In this document: piece after piece, positions 54,578 to 61,481 of the stretch | How the letters are laid out: each line of letters opens with the position of its first letter | How positions within the stretch are numbered: position 1 is the stretch's first letter | Assembly: GCA_947470515.1 (NCBI GenBank) | Contig: CANITF010000002.1 | Span: 1 to 64,000 of the forward strand | Direction: 5' to 3' | Source: Flavobacteriales bacterium | GTDB lineage: Bacteria > Bacteroidota > Bacteroidia > Flavobacteriales_D > Crocinitomicaceae | DNA length: 64,000 bases | Notes under the pieces: generated by a model | Databases searched by the model: none | What the model saw: the letters and a program-made list of their open reading frames with translations, nothing else | Told to the model about the DNA's origin: nothing | Program-made: the position numbers and the translations under genes

Positions 54578-54847
54578 TTAGTATAAAGATTCAACATCTT
54601 CGTTTTCGCTTCTTTTTCCTTTCACAAAGTCATTGAAAGCACTCAACTTATCAAAATATTGTAAGGCTTTCAGTAAGGTGTCAATCGTGAAATTCTTTCC
54701 CGATTCTAAATTCTGAATAGTGATGCGCGAAAGTTCCAGTTTATCGGCAAGTTCTTGCATTGAAAGCTTTTCACCTTTTCGATACGACTTCACCAGTAGA
54801 CCAATTTCTGATTTAACGTCCTTTATTTTGATACTACTTGTAAACAT
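54578..54847 (-). CDS. hipB: HipB-type antitoxin, XRE helix-turn-helix
   Basis: An 89-residue Cro/CI-type repressor and antitoxin. The HTH is at about 25-60 (KLSMQELADKLELSRITIQN then LESGKNFTIDTLLKAL). The tail FVKGKRSENEDVESLY is charged. Order antitoxin-then-toxin, with a 4-bp gap to hipA, is standard for autoregulated hipBA operons. Confidence 0.92.
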   Translation of the reverse strand: MFTSSIKIKDVKSEIGLLVKSYRKGEKLSMQELADKLELSRITIQNLESGKNFTIDTLLKALQYFDKLSAFNDFVKGKRSENEDVESLY

Positions 54848-54852
54848 ATTTG

Positions 54853-54874
54853 TATAGTATATTATTCAAATGTA
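54853..54874 (-). promoter_or_regulatory. hipBA promoter with candidate operator
   Basis: Minus strand TACATTTG (54867-54874) matches the -7 consensus, 20 nt before the hipB ATG. The palindrome TATACTATA (54853-54861) lies between it and the ATG and could be the HipB operator. No second copy is obvious. The rest of 54875-55099 is AT-rich with no gene that I can support. Confidence 0.4.
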
Positions 54875-55099
54875 GTAAAAAAATATCAAAATGATAATTA
54901 TAATATGTAAAAATTTAAATCAATTTAAAATATATCTTACATTCATTAATGGTCCAAAAAAAAATAATCATCAATATTGTTTTCAGTTAATTTATCCTTC
55001 TTACTTAGCTTGACATAAGTTTTCTTTAATAATTCGAATGCATCCAAATAAAAACCCGCTAGGTACTATTTCATTTTAGGAGTTAGTATGGCAAAGATA

Positions 55100-55134
55100 A
55101 TTCAGGATTCGTAATTCGTAATTCAGGATTGGCA
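55100..55134. repeat. Heptanucleotide array with ATTCGTA/ATTCAGG units
   Basis: Five consecutive 7-bp units: ATTCAGG, ATTCGTA, ATTCGTA, ATTCAGG, ATTGGCA. The array ends 12 bp before the thiL -7 box (TACCTTTG, 55147-55154). Confidence 0.8.
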
Positions 55135-55168
55135 AATTAGATTGCTTACCTTTGTCAAAAAAATCAAC

Positions 55169-56203
55169 ATGAGCGACAAAACAACCAACATAAGCGAACT
55201 AGGAGAATTCGGGTTAATTGATCATTTAACAAAGAATTTTGAACTTAAAAATGCTACTTCATTGGTTGGTGTTGGCGATGATGCTGCAGTAATTTCGATT
55301 TCTGAAGAGGATGCTTTATTGATTTCAACAGACATGTTAATTGAGGGAATTCACTTCAATTTGATGTATATGCCTTTGAAACATTTGGGCTATAAAGCAG
55401 TTGCAACAAATGTTTCTGATATCTGCGCCATGAATGGTGTAGCGGAACAAATTACAGTTTCCCTTGCGGTATCGAGTCGTTTTCCGTTGGAAGCATTAGA
55501 AGAATTATATGAAGGAATTCACATTGCTTGTGAGAAATTCAATGTTGATTTAGTTGGTGGTGATACTACCTCATCAGTTTCTGGATTGACAATTAATATT
55601 TCTGTCGTTGGTCGTGCAAAAAAGAAAGATATTGCTTATAGAAATGGGGCGAAGGAATTTGATTTATTGGTTGTAACTGGCGATTTAGGAGCTGCCTACA
55701 TCGGATTACAAGTTTTGGAGCGCGAAAAGAATGTTTTCAATGCGAATCCCAATATTCAACCTGATTTGGATGGACATGATTATATCATTGAACGTCAATT
55801 GAAGCCAGAAGCACGTGTTGATATCATCGGATATTTGAAAGAATTGGATGTTGTTCCAACTTCAATGATTGATATTTCGGATGGTTTGGCCTCAGAGATT
55901 TTACACTTGTGCAAAGCAAGTAAAGTTGGCTGTCATATTTACGATGAAAAGATTCCTATTGATTCAAAAACCTCTCTAACTGCAATAGAATTCAATTTGG
56001 ATCCAAGCACGTGTGCATTAAATGGTGGAGAAGATTATGAATTATTGTTTACAATTGCTCAAGCTGATTTTGACAAAGTAAAAGGCAATCCACACATGAC
56101 TTTCATCGGACATATGACAAATGAAAAAGATGGAACTTATTTTATCGATAAAAATGGTTCTGCTATAGGTTTAAAAGCGCAGGGTTGGAATCACTTTCAA
56201 TGA
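55169..56203 (+). CDS. thiL: Thiamine-monophosphate kinase
   Basis: Phosphorylates thiamine phosphate to thiamine diphosphate. The 344-residue protein has the AIR-synthase/ThiL motifs: GVGDDAAVI, ISTDMLIEGIHFNL, YKAVATNVSDICAMNG, LVGGDTTSS, SMIDISDGLASEILHLC and LNGGEDYELLFT. The ATG at 55169 is used, 15 nt after a TACCTTTG box; an upstream in-frame start at 55142 would precede transcription. It is a single gene. No other thi gene is in the window. Confidence 0.96.
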   Translation: MSDKTTNISELGEFGLIDHLTKNFELKNATSLVGVGDDAAVISISEEDALLISTDMLIEGIHFNLMYMPLKHLGYKAVATNVSDICAMNGVAEQITVSLAVSSRFPLEALEELYEGIHIACEKFNVDLVGGDTTSSVSGLTINISVVGRAKKKDIAYRNGAKEFDLLVVTGDLGAAYIGLQVLEREKNVFNANPNIQPDLDGHDYIIERQLKPEARVDIIGYLKELDVVPTSMIDISDGLASEILHLCKASKVGCHIYDEKIPIDSKTSLTAIEFNLDPSTCALNGGEDYELLFTIAQADFDKVKGNPHMTFIGHMTNEKDGTYFIDKNGSAIGLKAQGWNHFQ

Positions 56204-56208
56204 AAATG

Positions 56209-56300
56209 AAATTCGGGATTCGGCCCTTCGATAAACTCAGGGGGTCCAGCTTACTGCGACAAGCTCAGTACAACGCAGTGACCAAACTAATTTGGGATTA
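56209..56300. repeat. Dispersed intergenic element after thiL
   Basis: It contains TTCGATAAACTCAG (about 56228), GCGACAAGCTCAGT (about 56259) and GTGACCAAACTAATTTGGGA. These words are shared with the sufB-sufC spacer, the 8.05-kb gap and the post-tRNA array. Confidence 0.7.
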
Positions 56301-56810
56301 TTTGAACCAGCTTGCGTATTTGATATAATTATCCGCGATTCGTTGTACTTCTCCTTTGAATAATTCTGGTGAAAGTGTTTTTACTTTTTTAGCAGGAACT
56401 CCCGCATAAATACTCCACGATTCAACTCTCGTTCCTTCAAGTAATACTGCTCCGGCAGCGATGATACAATTCGATTCAATATAACAGTTGTCCATCACGA
56501 TTGCCCCCATTCCAATCAAGACATTGTCTTCAACAGTGCAACCGTGCACTAAGGCATTGTGTCCAACAGAAACATTATTTCCTAGAACAACTTTGGTCTT
56601 TTCAAAGGTACAATGCAGTACTGCTCCATCTTGGATATTCACTTTATTCCCCATTCGAATGGAATTTACATCCCCACGAACAACGGCGCTGTACCAAACT
56701 GAACATTGATCGCCCATTATTACATCTCCAATAATCGTTGAATTTTCTGCAAACCAACAGTCCTCACCAAATTGCGGGTTAAATCCTCTACATTCTTTTA
56801 TTAAAGCCAT
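56298..56810 (-). CDS. Gamma-carbonic-anhydrase-like hexapeptide protein
   Basis: A 170-residue left-handed beta-helix protein of the YrdA/PaaY/CaiE group. Hexapeptide turns run through STIIGDVIMGDQCSVWYSAV, RGDVNSIRMGNKVNIQDGAV and ALVHGCTVEDNVLIGMGAIV. The three zinc-ligand histidines are present: H66 (VLHCT), H84 and H89 (VGHNALVHGC). Some members are gamma carbonic anhydrases; many have no proven activity. It is the last gene of a five-gene minus-strand run that also contains a beta carbonic anhydrase and a SulP transporter, which makes a bicarbonate-related role more plausible. Confidence 0.88.
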   Translation of the reverse strand: MALIKECRGFNPQFGEDCWFAENSTIIGDVIMGDQCSVWYSAVVRGDVNSIRMGNKVNIQDGAVLHCTFEKTKVVLGNNVSVGHNALVHGCTVEDNVLIGMGAIVMDNCYIESNCIIAAGAVLLEGTRVESWSIYAGVPAKKVKTLSPELFKGEVQRIADNYIKYASWFK

Positions 56811-56820
56811 ATTCTTTGAA

Positions 56821-56848
56821 ATTATGAATTATGAATTATGAATTATGA
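56821..56848. repeat. Heptanucleotide array ATTATGA x4
   Basis: Four perfect 7-bp units between the AlkD-like and gamma-CA-like genes. The array supplies the last codons and the stop codon of the AlkD-like gene. Confidence 0.88.
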
Positions 56849-57529
56849 ATATTTACTTGCTTCTCGTTTTGCTAGTCCCTGAAGATTGATTTCAATAACA
56901 AATTCTCTTACCGCGTCAGGATTGAATTTAGAATATTGCCTAAGTGACCAACCAATTGCTTTTTGAATAAAGAATTCTTTTACTGGCTGATATTGCTTAA
57001 TCAAGCTTTTTAAAAGTTCAAAATCCACATCATTTCCGTATTTTAATTGGAAGATTAGGCAAGATCTATTTAGCCACATATTGTCAGAATATCTCCAATC
57101 TTCAATTAATTCTTTTGCTGCCTTTGGGAATAATTTACAATACTTCCCCAAATAATTTGCCGCAATTGAATCGACGGTGTCCCACCAAGAATTATTCGAA
57201 ATTAACCACTTCAATTTCTTATTATCGGTTTCTAACATGAATTTTTTATTCCAACAATTCAAATAATCGAAAGCGACATGGTGATACTCCCGTTCTTCCC
57301 TGCCCCAAAGTTCCTCAACAAATTTCCAACGCGATTCATTGTCTAAATCCTTTGGAAGCTCATTCATCCATTTTATTTGAATTTGTTTCCGGAGTGGTGC
57401 ATTAATTCCATAAAAAGGAAAACGGCCTTTCATGTATTTCGACATAGAAAGACCGTTTTCATAATTGGCATGTTTAAGAAATTCAGATTCTAAATGCACT
57501 ATTTTCTGAACGACATGTTCATTATTCAT
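56843..57529 (-). CDS. DNA alkylation repair protein (AlkD-like HEAT glycosylase)
   Basis: A 228-residue all-helical protein of the AlkC/AlkD superfamily, which excises alkylated purines. Motifs: MSKYMKGRFPFYGINAPLRK (the family's YMKNxFPFxGI opening), WGREEREYHHVAFDYL, SNNSWWDTVDSIAANYLGKY, NMWLNRSCLIFQLKYG, FIQKAIGWSLRQYSK. The Trp-Asp of NSWWDTVD matches the catalytic Asp region of AlkD. It lies between the beta carbonic anhydrase gene (16 bp) and the gamma-CA-like gene. Its stop codon lies in a heptamer array, so the C-terminus may vary between strains. Confidence 0.9.
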   Translation of the reverse strand: MNNEHVVQKIVHLESEFLKHANYENGLSMSKYMKGRFPFYGINAPLRKQIQIKWMNELPKDLDNESRWKFVEELWGREEREYHHVAFDYLNCWNKKFMLETDNKKLKWLISNNSWWDTVDSIAANYLGKYCKLFPKAAKELIEDWRYSDNMWLNRSCLIFQLKYGNDVDFELLKSLIKQYQPVKEFFIQKAIGWSLRQYSKFNPDAVREFVIEINLQGLAKREASKYS

Positions 57530-57545
57530 TTTTACAGATTTGTTC

Positions 57546-58181
57546 TCACAAATCTAATTGATAAACTTCAGATAATGAACTATTGTTTTTTAGTGTAATA
57601 TTGAGATCCTCTATTATTCCGTCCTTAATATCATAAACCCAGCCATGTAAATGAATTTCTTGACCATTTGACCATGCATTTTGGATAATTGATGTTTTTG
57701 CTACATCCAACACCTGTTCTTTGACATTTACTTGTACAAAGCGATTAAATCTTTCATCTTCATTTGAAATTGAATTTAATTCATCTTGATGTAAACGATA
57801 AACATCCTTAATGTGACGAATCCAATTATCAATAAGTCCAATTTGTTTGTTGGACATTGCTGCTTTAACTCCACCACAACCGTAATGACCACAAACTATA
57901 ACATGCTTAACTTTTAACACATTCACGGCAAAGTCTAATACACTCAACATACTCATATCAGAATGAATTACCATATTCGCAATATTCCGGTGTACAAATA
58001 CTTCACCTGGAGGCGCACCTATAATTTCATTAGCTGGGACACGGCTATCTGAGCAACCGATCCATAAAATAGGCGGTTGTTGACCTTGTGAAAGTCGGTT
58101 AAAAAAATCAGGGTCCTTTTCCAAACTAGTTGATACCCATTCTTTGTTCTTGTCTAATAAAGACTTATAATACTTTTCCAT
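57546..58181 (-). CDS. Beta-class carbonic anhydrase
   Basis: Interconverts CO2 and bicarbonate. The 211-residue protein has the zinc ligands C43 (in CSDSRVPANEI, with the Asp45-Arg47 dyad), H99 and C102 (VCGHYGCGGVKAA). HRNIANMV and LHGWVYDIKDG are further family motifs. It starts 12 bp after the SulP gene on the same strand. A SulP transporter paired with carbonic anhydrase is a recurrent bicarbonate-uptake arrangement. Confidence 0.96.
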   Translation of the reverse strand: MEKYYKSLLDKNKEWVSTSLEKDPDFFNRLSQGQQPPILWIGCSDSRVPANEIIGAPPGEVFVHRNIANMVIHSDMSMLSVLDFAVNVLKVKHVIVCGHYGCGGVKAAMSNKQIGLIDNWIRHIKDVYRLHQDELNSISNEDERFNRFVQVNVKEQVLDVAKTSIIQNAWSNGQEIHLHGWVYDIKDGIIEDLNITLKNNSSLSEVYQLDL

Positions 58182-58193
58182 TTTTTTTGTTTT

Positions 58194-59774
58194 TTAATGA
58201 CCGCCCAAAGATTCAACCTCAGGGATATTGATTGTTATTAATTGTATATTTCTTTCTTTTGAACCAATTAATTTGAATTCTTGAATTAATTCCAAGACAT
58301 CAAAATCTATTGATTCACAATTACTTCCATCAATGGTAACAAATGAATCGTTCGGTAAAGAATCAAGTGATTCTTTAATTCTACCTTTATTCAAAAAAGT
58401 CACTTCTTCTGAAAGAACTATTTTAATATGCTTGTTATTTTCTTTATCCTTTTCGGAAATTGAATAATTATTTCTGAAATTTTTTCGTAGAATATAAAAG
58501 ATGGAGAAAGCCATTCCTATCCCAATTCCTCTCAACAAATCTGTAAAAAGTATTCCTACAATTGTTGCTAAAAAAGGGATAAATTGATCATATCCATTGT
58601 GATATAGTTGCTTATACAATTGAACTTTAGATAATTTATATCCAACTAAAATTAAGACAGCTGCTAAACATGATAATGGTATCAGGTTGATCACTTTTGG
58701 TAGAAATAAAACTGCTATCAACAACAGTAATCCATGTAAAATCGTTGAAGATTTCGTTTTTGCGCCAGCATTTATATTTGCGGAGCTTCTAACAATAACT
58801 TGCGTTACGGGCAATCCTCCTATCAATCCTGAAACAATGTTCCCGACACCCTGCGCTTTTAATTCTCTATTGGTTGGTGTATGGTGTTTTTCTGGGTCTA
58901 GCTTATCCGTTGCATCGACGCTTAACAATGTTTCCAAGCTACCTACAAATGCTAATGTTAATGCAACAATGTACACATTTGGATTTGTCAAGAAAGAAAA
59001 ATCAGGGTAAGACAAAACGGAACTAATTTCGCTAAGTGATTTTAAGACTGGCAATTCAACTAAATGTTTTCCTCCAACGGCAAAAGATGGGAGAAATTGC
59101 TGAAAAACAGTATTCAAAACAATTGCTATAACAACTGCAAACAACGCACCTGGTAGAATTTTAAATAATGCTATTTTTTTGAAATAAGGCCGTTCAAATA
59201 GAAATAGAATTCCAATTGAAACGATGCTAATTACAATTGCCCCTGGTTGCAATGAATTCAGTGCATACATCATTTCTGAAAAAGTATTGTGCCCATCCAA
59301 TTGAAAAAAGGCATCATCACCAATGAAATCCTTGTCATACCCCAATGCGTGAGGGATTTCCTTTAAAATCAGTGTCAAACCAATCGCCGCAAGCATTCCT
59401 TTGATTACTGATGAAGGAAAATAATTTGCTAAAACTCCCAATCCTGCAAAACCTGCAATTAGTTGAATTATTCCAGACAAAACTATTGCAACAAGCAATC
59501 CTTCGAAACTGCCGAGTGTTGTTAATGCAGCAATAAGTATTGTTATTAATCCTGCAGCTGGGCCAGAAACTCCAATTCTACTCCCGCTTAAGAATCCAAC
59601 TACAACACCACCAATGATTCCAGCAATGATCCCAGAAAACACATTGGGTAATCCATTTATTGATTCAACATTTGTAGAGGCTAATCCCACTCCTAAACAA
59701 AGTGGTAATGCCACCAAAAATGTGACTAGACCCGACGGCGTATCTCGCCTCAAAGCCTTAAAAATTTCTTTCAT
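58194..59774 (-). CDS. SulP-family anion (probably bicarbonate) transporter
   Basis: A 526-residue SLC26/SulP transporter. About 12-14 membrane segments occupy 1-430, starting with GLVTFLVALPLCLGVGLAST and containing SGSRIGVSGPAAGLITILIA and DKLDPEKHHTPTNRELKAQG followed by VGNIVSGLIGGLPVTQVIVR. A cytoplasmic STAS-like domain (about 440-526, VTIDGSNCESIDFDVLELIQ) ends the protein. Substrate assignment to bicarbonate rests on the adjacent carbonic anhydrase. The ATG is preceded by a real Shine-Dalgarno sequence, unlike most genes here. It follows a small secreted-protein gene by 43 bp. Confidence 0.94.
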   Translation of the reverse strand: MKEIFKALRRDTPSGLVTFLVALPLCLGVGLASTNVESINGLPNVFSGIIAGIIGGVVVGFLSGSRIGVSGPAAGLITILIAALTTLGSFEGLLVAIVLSGIIQLIAGFAGLGVLANYFPSSVIKGMLAAIGLTLILKEIPHALGYDKDFIGDDAFFQLDGHNTFSEMMYALNSLQPGAIVISIVSIGILFLFERPYFKKIALFKILPGALFAVVIAIVLNTVFQQFLPSFAVGGKHLVELPVLKSLSEISSVLSYPDFSFLTNPNVYIVALTLAFVGSLETLLSVDATDKLDPEKHHTPTNRELKAQGVGNIVSGLIGGLPVTQVIVRSSANINAGAKTKSSTILHGLLLLIAVLFLPKVINLIPLSCLAAVLILVGYKLSKVQLYKQLYHNGYDQFIPFLATIVGILFTDLLRGIGIGMAFSIFYILRKNFRNNYSISEKDKENNKHIKIVLSEEVTFLNKGRIKESLDSLPNDSFVTIDGSNCESIDFDVLELIQEFKLIGSKERNIQLITINIPEVESLGGH

Positions 59775-59780
59775 TTTATA

Positions 59781-59786
59781 CTCCTT
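59781..59786 (-). promoter_or_regulatory. Shine-Dalgarno site of the SulP gene
   Basis: Minus strand AAGGAG, with 6 nt between it and the ATG. Such sites are rare in Bacteroidota, where most genes in this window have none, so this message may be translated unusually well. Confidence 0.6.
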
Positions 59787-59817
59787 TAAATACTTTTAAT
59801 TAATTTTTTACTAAAAA

Positions 59818-60114
59818 CTAAACAGTAAATTCAGGAGGGGAAAAAAGATTTTTTGAATAATTGTAGGTGTAAAATTCTTTTGAATAATTCAAAAGAGGTT
59901 TTTCAAGATCGAAATTAACTGGTGCAAAGATATTTGGGAAGATTTCATGAGAAAGTAAATCTTCTGAATCAACATTTTCTTCTTCTGTGTCATCTTCACT
60001 ATCATCCACTGATATTTCAGTAAGATCATCTTTATCCAATGACAGATTCATTACACTTTTAACAAGTGTATTTGCGAAAAAGCAACAAACAAAGATGTAT
60101 ATAATGAATTTCAT
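59818..60114 (-). CDS. Small acidic secreted or membrane-anchored protein of unknown function
   Basis: A 98-residue protein. An N-terminal hydrophobic segment (MKFIIYIFVCCFFANTLVKS) is followed by a very acidic stretch (ISVDDSEDDTEEENVDSEDL) and a C-terminal part with aromatic residues ending PPEFTV. No family is recognised. The ATG at 60114 is chosen because a promoter sits at 60129-60155 and the kbl terminator at 60187-60215, which rules out longer forms. It is the first gene of the run leading to SulP and carbonic anhydrase (43-bp gap), so it may be a helper or sensor for that system (inference). Confidence 0.6.
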   Translation of the reverse strand: MKFIIYIFVCCFFANTLVKSVMNLSLDKDDLTEISVDDSEDDTEEENVDSEDLLSHEIFPNIFAPVNFDLEKPLLNYSKEFYTYNYSKNLFSPPEFTV

Positions 60115-60128
60115 AAAAATGTCTTGCT

Positions 60129-60155
60129 CAAAAATAATAAAACAATTGGAACCAA
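60129..60155 (-). promoter_or_regulatory. Promoter of the small-protein/SulP/carbonic anhydrase run
   Basis: On the minus strand, TTG (60153-60155), a 16-nt spacer and TATTTTTG (60129-60136), 14 nt before the ATG at 60114. Confidence 0.6.
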
Positions 60156-60186
60156 CTTTTGTTTTCAGATACAATTTTTCACAAAA

Positions 60187-60215
60187 AAGCCTATAAACGA
60201 TCAATTTATAGGCTT
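60187..60215 (-). terminator. Terminator of kbl
   Basis: Minus strand AAGCCTATAAA, 7-nt loop, TTTATAGGCTT then TTTTTGT: a perfect 11-bp stem 18 bp past the kbl stop. Confidence 0.85.
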
Positions 60216-60233
60216 AATTAAAAAACTTAAAAA

Positions 60234-61424
60234 TCAATTTATTACGTTCAATTCCTTTCCAACTTTAATAAATGCTGCTATTGCCTTGTCCAAATCTGCA
60301 ATTGAATGCGCAGCGGAAATCTGAGTTCTAATTCTCGCTGCGCCTTTAGCTACAACAGGGAAAAAGAAACCAATTGCGTATACACCTTCCTTCAATAAGG
60401 CATCAGCAAATTGTTGAGAAAGTGCAGCATCATATAACATAATTGGAACAATTGGAGAATCTCCCGGTTTAATATCAAAACCAGCTGCTACAATTCTTTC
60501 TTTAAAATATTTCGTGTTTGATTCTAACTTATCGCGCAATTCTGTTGTAGAACTAAGGATGTCAAAAACCTTATTAGAAGCACCAACTATGGCTGGAGCT
60601 AATGAATTTGAAAATAAATATGGTCGAGAACGTTGACGAAGTAATTCGATAATTTCTTTTTTACCTGTTGTATAACCACCCATCGCTCCACCAAGTGCTT
60701 TACCAAGAGTTCCTGTGATGATGTCTACTCGATCCATAACATTGCAATATTCAGGAACACCACGACCAGTTTTCCCAATAAATCCAGCTGAGTGACATTC
60801 ATCTGTCATAACCAACGCATCATATTTATCTGCTAAATCACAAATTTTATCCATTAAAGCGATATCTCCATCCATGGAAAAAACACCATCAGTAACAATT
60901 ACCCTAAAACGTTGAGCTTGTGCTTTTTTCAATTGTTCTTCCAAATCATTCATATCAGAATGTTTGTATCGGTATCTATTCGCTTTACACAAGCGCACTC
61001 CATCAATAATAGAAGCATGATTCAATTCATCTGAAATAATCGCATCTTCTTCGCCAAAAAGTGGTTCAAAAACACCACCGTTCGCATCAAATGCCGCAGC
61101 ATATAAAATTGTATCTTCAGTACCGTAAAATTTCGCAATTTTCGCTTCTAATTCTTTGTGAATATCTTGAGTTCCACAAATGAACCGAACAGATGACATT
61201 CCAAAACCGTGGGTATCTAGTGTATCTTTTGCTGCTTGAATTACTTCTGGATGGGAAGAAAGACCGAGGTAATTATTAGCACACATGATGACAACTTCAT
61301 CGCCATTATTAACCGTTACTTTTGCTCCTTGCGGACTTGTAATAATTCGTTCTCTTTTATATATTCCACCTTCTTGAATTGCTTTTATTTCAGCTTGAAG
61401 ATGGTCTTTCATTTTTCCGTACAT
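60234..61424 (-). CDS. kbl: Glycine C-acetyltransferase (2-amino-3-ketobutyrate CoA ligase)
   Basis: Cleaves 2-amino-3-oxobutyrate with CoA to glycine and acetyl-CoA, completing threonine breakdown begun by threonine dehydrogenase. The 396-residue PLP enzyme of the alpha-oxoamine synthase family has [23 protein letters not shown], the PLP-stacking region [17 protein letters not shown] and the PLP Lys K242 in [16 protein letters not shown]. The length matches E. coli Kbl (398). TATCTTTG (minus strand, 61442-61449) is a -7 element. It is monocistronic, with its own terminator. Related 8-amino-7-oxononanoate synthases differ; the [20 protein letters not shown] signature favours Kbl. Confidence 0.93.
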   Translation of the reverse strand: MYGKMKDHLQAEIKAIQEGGIYKRERIITSPQGAKVTVNNGDEVVIMCANNYLGLSSHPEVIQAAKDTLDTHGFGMSSVRFICGTQDIHKELEAKIAKFYGTEDTILYAAAFDANGGVFEPLFGEEDAIISDELNHASIIDGVRLCKANRYRYKHSDMNDLEEQLKKAQAQRFRVIVTDGVFSMDGDIALMDKICDLADKYDALVMTDECHSAGFIGKTGRGVPEYCNVMDRVDIITGTLGKALGGAMGGYTTGKKEIIELLRQRSRPYLFSNSLAPAIVGASNKVFDILSSTTELRDKLESNTKYFKERIVAAGFDIKPGDSPIVPIMLYDAALSQQFADALLKEGVYAIGFFFPVVAKGAARIRTQISAAHSIADLDKAIAAFIKVGKELNVIN

Positions 61425-61481
61425 AACCAGCTTATTTTGCTCAAAGATAAGAAAAGAGACAATAAAATTATAGAAGTGGAA

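Noticed and set aside
60115-60204. Longer start for the small secreted protein upstream of SulP
   Set aside because: The extension runs through its own promoter box and into the kbl terminator hairpin.
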